Positions 34,201-46,200 of a stretch of 64,000 nt of DNA are shown here, piece after piece; position 1 is the stretch's first letter; every line of letters starts with the position of its first letter. This stretch comes from Aselliscus stoliczkanus. Lineage: Eukaryota > Chordata > Mammalia > Chiroptera > Hipposideridae. The position numbers and the translations under genes were made by a program. The stretch spans positions 107,634,687-107,698,686 of the forward strand of contig CM066732.1 of NCBI GenBank assembly GCA_033961575.1, read 5' to 3'. The notes under the pieces were generated by a model. The model worked only from the letters and a program-made list of their open reading frames with translations. It was not told the origin of the DNA and did not search any database.

Positions 34201-37200
34201 GTACCAGTTAAATATTTTATATCACCTCTCTAATTGTATGTGTGTATGAGCATGTATTGCTATACACAACCATGTATATATACACACGTTGATATCCACA
34301 TACATATATGTACAGACTTTTAAAATAAAAATGGTACATGATATGTATTATTCTCCAATTTGATTTTTCTGCAACTTTCCTTTTTACCTATAATATATTC
34401 TGTCCAACTTTAAAAGCCAGAACATTTACCTCTATCTTCTTTTCTTTCTTTTTCTTTTTTTTTTTTGGGGAACATTGTGTTTTTCCAGGGCCCATTAACT
34501 CCATGTCAAGTTGTTGTTCTTCAGTCTTAGTTGTGGAGGGCACAGCTCAGCTCCACAGTTGCGGGGGGCACAGTCCACCATCCCATGCGGGAGTCGAGCC
34601 AGCAACCTAGTTGTTAAGAGCACGTGTTGTCACCAGCTGAGCCATCTGACTGCCAGTTGGCAGCCTAGCAGCAGCTCAGCTTGGGCACAGTTCACTGGCC
34701 CATGTGGGAATCAAACCAGCAACACTGTTGCTCAGAGATTGCGCTCTAACCAACTGAGCCACTCGGCCAGCCCTGTCTTTCTTTAATAGATCTAAAGTAT
34801 CTTTTGAAAGGGATCTCGGAAAGCAGGAACTCTACCACCAAAATGCTCTATATAATAATAGAGAAATGAGAGAAGGGAACTTAAGTTGTGTAATATTGCA
34901 ATCAGACCTTTTCATCTGTCTCGAGCCTTTCTCTGTGACAATGAGAGCTCAAGTGATGACGTACACCTGCTTTTAAGTGTTAACTCAGTAAAGCCTATTT
35001 TACATTATATTGTGTAACTACTGGTGAGTGTGTCTGAAACACCTTCACCCATGAGTAACTCTTGTCCTGAACTTGGCAGTATGGCAGGAGTTAGAGAAGG
35101 GGATAAAATAGGGAGAAATATTAGAAGAGATTGATGTTTATAAAACAGAAAAGTCTGCTATCTAAAATTATAAAATAACTTATTTTTTAGGACACTTAAA
35201 AAAATAAAAAATTTAAAACATTAAAATATAGTGATCATGCTGACAACTTGTACTGTATTGGTTTGTCAAAGACCATAAAGAATGCTGGAGTTACTGAATA
35301 TAGCCATTCATTTGAAGCAGCAACCTAATCCTTTGTGTCTGAAAGGCTCTAATATTAAACAAGGCTCAATAGTAAATAATCCATCATTTCCTATACCTTA
35401 AGGGTCTAAAAAAATATAAAAGTATTTGAGAAATCTAGCATAGTATGCAACAATTTTCAAAACACTGGTCTCTTTTTACTTTTCTAAAAGGAGTTAAAAA
35501 TACAGCAAACATAATGAGCAGAAACATGATTACCATTTGCTCATATTTAATGGCATCCTTTTCAGCAATCTGAGCTGCCCTTTCTTTATTCATGTAAGCC
35601 GCTTTTAATTTCTTCTCCAATTCTCTGAGCTCAATACTGTTTAAAAAAAAAAGACAGAAATGTAAATTTTAGAACCATCTTGCTCTTACTGTTTTAAAAA
35701 TAATCTATATCTGGAATTTAATATAATTTTTTTCTAAATGTGCAAAACATTTATATTAGTTTTTAAATATTTTTTTAAAAATACCCTTTTCCATTCATCC
35801 AAAGAAAAATCAGAATTCATGTGAAATGAGACACTGTAATTAATTTTCTAGACAAACCAAACCTTTCATTTTCAAAAATCGTCACTAAGAATCTTTTTGC
35901 CAGGAACTGGCTCGGAGAAGGTACTTTATCAATATCAGTTAAAATTTCTGTCCAGCTACTAATACTATCAATCTAAAGGAATAATAGTGGAGGGATTTAA
36001 ACCTAAGCAAGTTACTTAAATTTTGTTCTTTGGTTTTACTATCTATAAAAGGGGTAGTTGTGGGAATTAGTTAATGTGTATAAAGAGCTTAGAAAAGTAT
36101 CTGTTATACAGTAAACACTCTATAAATGGTAATTACTTTTTGATGATGATGAAGAGAGAGTGACCATGGGAAAGTTTGCTTCACTTCCCTGGGCTTGTTT
36201 ACTTACCTCTTTATAAATGGGAATTGCCCTCAGCTAATCTCTGAATTACTTTTGAATCTATCACTTTCCTACCCTTAGTGAAAACAATATGTCATACAAA
36301 ACTTTTCATGTTAATATGCTGGTTGTAATTCTAAATATGATAGAATATAAGAATTCTGAGTTGGAAGGGTCCTTAGATGTACATCTTAATTCTTACAGGA
36401 ACACAGAGGCACTCACCCAACTATAAACTCAACTTACAAGTACCCCATACCTAGAAAGAGAGAGTCATAAGGAGTAAGGGAAGAGGGAGATTCCTGGTGT
36501 TATGATTAAGTATGTCCCTGTCCTTACTGCTGTAGGTCCAAATGTGTATGATAGAAAACTGCCTTCTTTCATAAAAATATTATAAGTGAGGATTAAGTTT
36601 CTAGGTTAGTCTATATATTTTACTCTAAAAGGCTGAGATACATTTATAAGAGTTTTGTTGGATATTAATGATTGTGAACCAATGTACAAATCCAATCACA
36701 ATTTATAATATTGCCTCTACCAAAAAAATGTGCATCAAATTCCAAACAGCCAACATGCAAATAAATAACATTCATTTGAAGAACAAATGCACCCATTTCT
36801 ATAGGAGTGAAATTTCTGGGTCATAAGGTAGACTATGTTCAAATTTAGTAGATAATGCTGGTTTTCCAATGATTTGTAAAGATTTATACTCTCATAAAGA
36901 GTGCCTACGCATTTCTACTGTTACACATCCTCTGTAACACTGTTTAGTCTAGTCATTCTTCTAAATTTTAACCACTCTTGTGGGTGTGTAATACATGACT
37001 GGGGTTGTAAGTTATGTTTCCTGTTTCCCTATTACTAATTGAACTGAGACCTTTTCGTATGTTGTGAGTCATTTATATATCTTCTGTAAAGTTGTTGTTC
37101 AATATTTTTTGTCCATTTTTACACTGGGTTGTCTACTAATTGTTTCATAAAAGTTCTCTATATATTATGGATACAAATCTCTTGTCGGTTATATGCACTG

Positions 37201-40200
37201 CAAAAATCTCTTTCCAACCTGTGGTTACTCTCATCATGGTTTCCTTAGATGAAAAGAAGTATTCTAATTCATCAGTCTTTTTCATCATTGTCAATGATTT
37301 TTGTGTCATGTTTTGATAAATGATGCCCACCCCAAAGACATAAAGGTATTTTCTTATATTAGTTTCTCAAAGTTTTGTTTCGCCATTCATTTTTAGACTC
37401 GTCAGGAATTGATTTTTGTGTGTGGTGTGAGGTAGAAATCTTGTTCATATTCTTCCATATATATCCATATACGGATATATAATTGATCCAGTACCATTTT
37501 ATAAAAAATCTATTTCTGAGTACTCTGCAGTGTCAGTTTTGTCATAAAGTAAGTGTGCATACATGCATGGTCCTGTTTTTGGATTTTCAACCCCATCTTT
37601 CCTAAACTGGGGTTCCATAAGAGAATTAAGCCTCACAGAAAATTGAGTGTTTGTATTTTTGTATTTTTCTCAAAGATGGTATACGAGTATGGCTGGTATT
37701 ATTTCAGATGCATAGAAGGTTAGGTAAACTCATTACATATTACAGATGCCTTAGGTCATGAGGGCTTAAATTTTCTGATTGAGAAGAGCAGCTCTATTCT
37801 ATTCCATTGACCCATTTGTTTATCCTGAACTAAAACTACACTATTTTAATTATTGTAGCTTTAAAATAAGTACTCATATCCTGGAGAAGAAGTCTCTAAT
37901 TCTGGTCTTCTTGAAGTCTCTTAGGAGACCTCAGGTTAAGATGGCAGAGGAGGTAAACACTGCTCTCCGCCTCCCACAATCACATCGAAATTACCACAAA
38001 ATCAGAGAACAATGATAATTGAGAACCATCTGACAACTAGCATGTGTGGCAGTTAAGAATCAGAAGGGATACCTCACTGCAGCGGTCCCCCTGAGGAGTG
38101 AGCAGTCCCAGCCCCACACCAGGCTCCCCAGCCTTGGCACCAGTGCTGGGAAGAGGAGAGCCCATAATATCTGGTTGTGAAAACCAGTGGAGACTGCATC
38201 TGAGTGAGAAGGAGGGCAGCTGGAAACCAAAGTATTCTGCTTGAGAAGCCTGCACATGGGCTCCCTCGCTCTGGGCTTCAGCACAGGAGCAGCAGTTCAA
38301 AATGTACCAGGGACACATGGGGAGGAACTAAATTGACTAACATCAAGACAAGGCCTGGAAGGGTGGCGTCAGGGCAGCTTTCTCCAGGGAAAGAAGCCAT
38401 TGTTCCTTTACTGAGTGCTCCTTCCACCCAGCTGACAGGCACCATATCTGAGTCTTCATTAACCCTGCTAACACAGTTGGCACAGCCCTGGTGATTCCTT
38501 CAGATCCTGCCCAGCCAACTGATGTGCCTGGCCCAAACCTCTTCTAGCAGTTTTCCCATATAAGCAGCCTGTCTTGGCTCATGCTGTGGACTTTCATAAA
38601 AGCATTTAAAGATCCACAAACCCCAAACAAGCAGCAGCTGGCCTTGGCATGCCCTGTACCTTTTGCTAAATAGCCCCAAGCCCAGCACAAGTGGTAACTG
38701 ATCCCAACCTGCATTATAACTCCCAACAGATGGCCCCAAGCATAGCATAAGCAGTGGCCAGTCTTGGCTTGGAACACAAACACAGGGAGTCAGCTAAAAT
38801 GAGGAGACAAAGAAACATTCCCAAATGAAAAAACAGGACAAAACTCCAGAAAAAGAAACAAATAAGATGGAGGCAAGCAACCTACCAGATACAGAGTTCA
38901 AAACAGTGGTTATAAGGATGCTCAGTGAGTTTAAGGGAAGAATAGAACTCAGTGACAACTTCAACACCATTAAAAAAAGGAGACAGAAACATAAAAGCAG
39001 ATTAGATTACAGCGATCTGTAGAGAAGATAGCAGAAAACACCCAATTGGAACAGCAACATGAGGATAGACCTAAGGGACCTCTGGGACAACATCAAGCAT
39101 AGAAACATTTGCATCATAGAGATCCCAGAAGGAGAAAAGAGAGAGCAAAGAACTGAAACCTTATTTGAAAAAATGGTGGAAAACGTCCCTAACCTGGAGA
39201 AGGAAATAGATATACAAGTACAGAAAGCACACAGTCCCAAACAAGATGAACTCAAAGACCCCACACCAAGACACATCATAACTAAATTGCCAAAGGTTGA
39301 AGCCAAAGAGAGATTCTTAAAAGTAGTATAAGGGGCCGGCCGAGTGGCTCAGTTGGTTAAGGGCTCGCTCAAGAGTGTGAGCTGAGCTCTGAGCAACAGC
39401 TGTTCGAGGCCAGCCCGAGCTGAGTTGACGTTGAGCTGCCAACAGGTGGCAGGATGGCTCAGCTAAAAAAAAAAAAAAAAAAGTAGCATAAGAAAAGTAG
39501 TTAGTGACATTACAAGGGAGCTCCCATAAGACTGTCAGCTGATTTCTCAATATAAACTTTGCAGGCCAGAAGGGACTGCCACAAAATTTTCAATGTGATG
39601 AAAAGAAAGACCTACAACCAAGATTACTTTACCGAGCAAGGTATTCATTTAGAATCCAAGGAGAGAGAGAACCCAGTAACGAAAAAGGTAAGGGAGTTCA
39701 TCACTAAACCAGTATTACAAGAAATATTAAAGATACTTCTTTAATGGGTTGGCTGAGTGGCGTGTTGGTTAGGAGTTGGCTTGGGACACCAGCTCTGAGC
39801 AGCGGGGCCCTGGTTCAGATCCCGCATGAGGGCCAGTGATGCTGTGCCCTCTACATCTAAGATGGTGAACAACAGCTTGACTGGAGCTGGGCTGCCGTGA
39901 GTTGCCGGCAAAAGCCTAGGCTGCAGTGAGGCTAGCCGGCAGCTGGCGTGTGCTTTCGTGGACTGCCATGAGTGGCTGTCCAATGGCTGGTGACCAATCT
40001 GCCTCACCCAGGAAGAGCACAATCATAATACCAACATGGGTCAGTGAAGCGAAATCCTCCATAACTAGACTGAAGAACAAAAGAACAGCAACTTGTCTGT
40101 TCTCCTTTCCCGATTCCCCAACACTGTTCCCCTCCCCCAATTCCCCAATAAAACCTTTAAAAAGAAAAAAAACTCACAAATATGAAAGAAAATACAAAAA

Positions 40201-43200
40201 AGAAAAATATTCCCACTGATAAAGGCAAACAATAAAAGGAGCGGATCAATCAACTAGAAAGCTAGTACAAAGGTTAAAAGGCATAAATAGGAGGCTCATG
40301 TATAATTCAACAATAAATTAATGGATACACACATACACAAAAGTGGAAAAAAATGAGAAAAACATAAACGTGAAGGGGGTGAATAAAAACTGTCAGATTG
40401 TGTTCCCAATTAAGTGACCATCAACTTAAAATAGACTGGCATATATGAAGCACATGGTAACCACAAATGAAACACCTACAAGAGATATATAAGAAATTAA
40501 CGAGAAAGGAATCCAAACACAACATTATAGAAAGTCATCAACACACAAGAGAAGCGGGAAAGAGAATGAAGAACAGAGAAGAACTATAAAAACAATCAGA
40601 GAACAATACAATGGCAAGAACTATATACCTATCAATAATTACTTTAAATGTAAATGGACTAAATGCTCCAATCAAAACACATAGGGTGGGGCCAGCTGAG
40701 TGGTGCGATGGTTAAGTGCTGGCTTCGGAAGCCAGCGGCCCCGGTTAGGTCCCACATATGAGGGCCAGTGACACTGCCCTCAAAAAACAATAAAAATTTT
40801 TAAAAAGTAAAAAAAACAAAAACAAAAAAAAACACATAGGGTGGATAAATAGATACAAAAAAAACCCAAGACGTATATATACATACACTAAAACATACAC
40901 TAAAGTGCACAAATCTGAAGCATACAGCCTGTAGAATGATGTCAAACACCTGGTTATATGCTTATTGGCCAAACTCTACTTCACGTAACTCTCAGCTATA
41001 TTTCTGGAATCAGAAGAAACCTGCAGGAGAAATGCATGTACAACGGCCAGACTCACCATTCTGGTTTCCTTCTTCTCCCAGACCTTGCTTTTATACTTTC
41101 TCCAGAAAGTCTGTTCTCAGAGGGAACATTTATCTGACTCACCTAGTCTACAACTGCTAGAAGTATAAAGCTTCTCTATTTAATTTTTTTTATCAGTGAA
41201 TGAGACAAAGAAATGATGAAATATTTTATCTTCTGATAATATAAAACCATGAATGACAGCTAACAGTGACTGTCGAATTAAGGTCCAAAAAGGTAGCCTG
41301 AGACTAGAACAGTATGAAGCCACTAGCAGTCATTCTAAATCTTTTTTTAAGAATTAATAATCCCTCAGAGAATTTGATTCAGAGAACTTATGGACCTAGA
41401 AAAATACACACGGATATATTTGCCGAACATATAAATATAATTTAATGACGCTCATAATCCCTGAAGCTCACCCATGGGTCATATCCTATTCTGCAAAGTC
41501 CTCGCTCAGTTAAGATAAAACATAACAACTATCAAAGTAAATTTCCAATATATTCAACTATATAAGTACATTATGGGAATTTAGTTAGCCCTGAGTTTTA
41601 AACAAGAGGATGACATGACTTCCCCTAAAAAGTAATTCGAGGGCCGGCCAAGTGGTGCAGTGGTTGGGCGCTGGCTTCGGAAGCCAGTGGCCCCGGTTCA
41701 GGTCCCACATATGAGGGCCAATGACACTGCCCTCAAGAAAAAAAAAAAAAGTAATTCCATCTTAGGCAAGGACATTAAGAACATATTCTAGAACAATGTG
41801 GGTTAATGGTTCCACTATTTGGGGTACAAAGCAGTAACCCTAAATATGGGTGTTTTTTGTTTTCTTTTTTTTTCCCGTCAAATAGCAGAACAGAGATAAA
41901 TGCATGGATATTACAGGGAATTTTATTTTGAGACAACAAGAGAAAAAAGAGTATTCAAGTTAGGGCTGAATGAAAAAGGAAGTTCCTATCATGGTCATTA
42001 GATGACCACACCAGCCACTTCACAGAAATCCTGTAGAAAATTTACATAGGAATATAAAATTAAATGATGTATCACCTAAGTTTTCTCTTAAGATTAGGAT
42101 TCCGTGAGTCTATTTTTTAAGAGGTCACTTTAAAAAATTATGTTTAGAGAAAAGAGCAAAGAGAATCGATTTTTTTTCACTTTAAATATTAACACTTTAC
42201 TTCCAGGAATATAATTCTTTTCTCAAATGAATATACCGGGGTGCCAAAAAAATGTATACACATTTTAAGAGACGTTACCTATTCTCAAGCAGTAGTTTGC
42301 CGTAATCAGGTGTCTGGATACAAGAGCACCTCTTGTAATTGTAGAAGTCAAACTTGACTTGTATTCATCATTTGTTATTGGTATATATTGAGTATTACAA
42401 TTAATACATTTTTTTCCATTCTTAAAATGTGTATACATTTTTTGATACCCTTTGTATATACATGTGATAAAAAGCAATAAATATTTCCAGGTAAAAATAT
42501 TAACTAAGTGCAATGATATAAAGAAAGAAATTTCACTTTTAGGTGCTAAGCATTACACAAAAGCTTAAAGATAAAGACTAAATAAGTGAAATTTATAGAA
42601 AACAGGATACCTGTTTTCTCTTACTTGTTGCCTCATTTTTTCATCCTTTAAACTTTCGTGTTTTAGTTTAGCCAGTTCCACAGCCAATTTTTCTTCTTGT
42701 TCAAGCTGGCATTCCCTCAATCTTTTGTTTTCTTCTGCCTGAATAAAAAAATAAATAACTTTAATTATCTGTCCTCTAGAATCAGATTTTTTTTTATCAA
42801 GGTTGAATTTATTATACCAAAACTACAAATACCTTCAGAGCAACAATCAACTATTTTAAAATACAAACTATTCAATAAATGCTTTTCTAAATATTCCAAG
42901 TATCATGGAAAATTTCAAACATCACCAATAGTAAGAAAAATGTTAAAGCACAACCTCAGGTAACCATCAGTCATCTTCAACAATTATCAATATTATGCTA
43001 ATCTTTTTTCTTTATTCTTCCATTCACTCTTTCTTTTTCTTTGTTCTTTTTTTTTTTTTGCTAGAGTATTTAAAAACAAATCCTATGTCATTATCATGTA
43101 TATAATTCAATATTGATCTCTACCTAATAAGAATTTCTTCCTAGGGCCCACAGAGTAGCACAGTGGGCGCTGTGGCTTTGGAAGCCAGCGGCCCCGGTTT

Positions 43201-46200
43201 GAGTCCCACATATGAGAGACAGTGACACTGCCCTCAAAAAAATTTAAAAAAAAAGAATTTCTTCCTATAATAACCATACCATTAACATGTCTAAACAAAC
43301 AATAATTCCTTAGTAAGGCCTAATACCTTGTCCATATTCAGGTGTCCCCAATTGTCTGAGAGATGCTTTTTTTTGGTTTGCTCAAATGAAAATCCAAACA
43401 AGGTCCATACATTGCATCTAGTTATCATTTTTCTTAAGTCTGTTTTATTCTGTAACAGTCACCCCCACTCCCATACATGTACACTCTTTTTTCTTACAAG
43501 TCATTGATTTGTTGGAGAAATTAGGACCTATCTCCCAAAGAATGTCCCACATTCTCAATTTGACTGATTTCATATCCAGGATGCCATTTAACTTGTTTCC
43601 ATTTTGTGTTTCCTAAAAAATGGTAGAAAGACCTAGAGGCTGATTAAAATCTGTATTTAAGAAAGCATAAGCACATGAATAGATGTTCAACACCATTAGT
43701 CACTAGGAAATACAAGTTGAAACTACAATGATATATCACTACATACTTACTGGAATGGCTAAAATATAAAATAGTGGCAAACCCAGCTGCTGGTAAGAAA
43801 CTCCATTGCTCACACATTGCTGGGAATGTAAAATGATACAGCCACTCTCGACAATAAGCTGGTAATCTTTTATAAAGCCAATATACAATTATCGTATAAC
43901 TCAACCATTGTACTCTTAAGCATTTATCCCATAGAAATGAAAACATGTTTATTTAAAAACCTGCACCCAAATGTTTACAGATTTATTTAAAAGAGCCAAT
44001 ACTAGAAACTCCAGACATCCTGGTGAATGGTCAAATCAACTGTGATGCCTCCATACCATGGAATACTAATCAGCAACAAAAAGGAATGAAGTACTGATAC
44101 ATGCAACAACTTGGGTGAATCTCTAGGAATTATTCAGAGTGAAAAAAATCCAATCCCAAAAGGTTACATACTGTTTGATCCCATTTAGATAACTTTCTTG
44201 GAATGTTTTCTTTATTTTAAACTTGAAATATACAGAGCATAAAATTCACCTTTCACAATTCACGACTCCGTGGTTTTTAGCATATTCACAATGTTGTGCA
44301 ACCATCACCACTATCTAGCTGCAGATAAACTAGTGTTTGGAGTTTTGGGTTCACAGGAAAATTGAGAAGAACAGACTCCCCATATACTCCCTGCCCCGAC
44401 ACATGCTCAGCCTCGCTATCATCATCCCCCATGAGAGTGCGACATTTGGTACAATCAATAAACCTACACTGACACATCATTATCTCCCAAAGTCCACAGA
44501 ACTCTTGTGTATCTTGACTGTGGTGCTGGATATGCAAACCCAAACATTTTACATTAGGATTTATTGTTGGCATTGTATATTATATGGGGTTTCAAATGAC
44601 ATGTATCTACCATTATAGTATACAAAGTAGTTCCCCTGCCCTAAAATTCCTCTATGCTCTGCCTATTCATCCCTACCTCCCTGAAATCCCTGGCAATAAC
44701 TGATCATTTTACTATCTCCATAGTTTCGCCTTTTCCAGAATGTCATATACTTGAAATCATACAGTATATAGCCTTTTAAGATTTGCTTCTTCCATTTAGT
44801 AATACACATTTACGGTTCCTCCATGTCTTTTCATGGCTTAATTGCTCACCTCTTTTTAGCACTGAATAATATTCCATTGTCTGGATTATTTATCCATTCA
44901 GCTACTGAAGGATATCTTGGTTGCTTCCAATTTTTGGCGATGAATAAAGCTGTATAAACATCCCGGTGCAGTTTTTTGTGTGGCCAGAAGTCTTCAATGT
45001 TCCAGAATGTATCCATCATTCCAAAAAGAAACCCTGTACATATCAGCAGTCACACCAGTCCCCTCACGCACCAGCCCTCTGAGAACCACTAATCTACTAT
45101 CTCTATGGATTTGCCCATTCTAGATATTTCATTTAAATGGAATCATAAATATGTGGCCTTTTTGTGTTTGGCTTTTTTCACTTAATGTTTTCATCGTTCA
45201 CCCATGTTGTGGCACGTATCAGTAATCCATTCCTCTTTATGACTGTATAATATCCCATTGTGTAGATATAACACACTTTGTTTATCCATTTATCAGTTGC
45301 TGAGCATTCAGGCTGTTTCCACTTTAAGGCTATTATAAATAATGCTGCTATGAATGTTCGTGCATGCGTTTCTATGTGTACACATATTTTTCAATTATTT
45401 TGGGCATACAGTTAGGAGTGGAATTGCTGGATAATATAGAAACTATGTTTAGCTTTTTGAAGAACTACCAAACTGTCTTCCACAGCCACTGCAGCCATAC
45501 ACTACTTTACATTTCAATGTAATAAACAAGGGTTCCAAGTTCTCTACATCTTTGCCAACACTTATTTTCATTTTTTTAAAAAAGTTATAACAATCCTCAT
45601 GGGTTTGAAGTGGTATCTCATTGTAGTTTTGATTTGCATCTCTCTGATGACTAATGATGCTGAACATCCTTTTTGTGCTTCTTTGGAGAAATGGCTATTG
45701 AAACACTTTGTTCATTAAATTTTTTTTTGTCTTGTGATTGAGTTGTATATACACTCTTTTTTTTTTTTTTTTGAGGGCAGTGTCACTGGCCCTCGTATGT
45801 GGGGCCCGAACCGGGGCCGCTGGCTTCCCAAGCCAGCGCTTAACCACCATGCCACTCGGCCGGCCCTACAACATTCTTGAAATGACAAAATTATAAAAAT
45901 GGAAAATATATTAGTGGTTGCCAGAGTTAGGGATGAGGTAGAGGCAGACAAGAAAGAGATGGGTTTATTTATAAAAGGACAAAATCAAGGATCCTTGTGG
46001 TCACAGAATTCTTATGTATCTTGACTGAGGTGCAAACATACATGTGATAAACTATACAGAACTAAATACACATGCTCACACACACATACATGCTACTGAA
46101 AAACGAGCACAAGTAAAACTGGGGAAATTGGAACAAGATTGGTGGATTGTACCATTGTTGATATCTTGTTTGTGATATAGTACTATAGCTGTGTAAGATG

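Larger units (their letters stand above)
37930..40905 (+). mobile_element. L1 5' half interrupted by three SINE insertions
   Basis: 5' UTR starts near GGAGACCTCAGGTTAAGATG. ORF1 from 38799 (MRRQRNI) is full of stops. Its RNA-binding domain is split by a SINE at 39333-39478, its end is at about 39743 where a composite retroposon sits (39745-40155), and a third SINE (40688-40828) interrupts the beginning of ORF2 (AATGTAAATGGACTAAATGC). The element stops near 40905 without ORF2 body. Confidence 0.82.
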
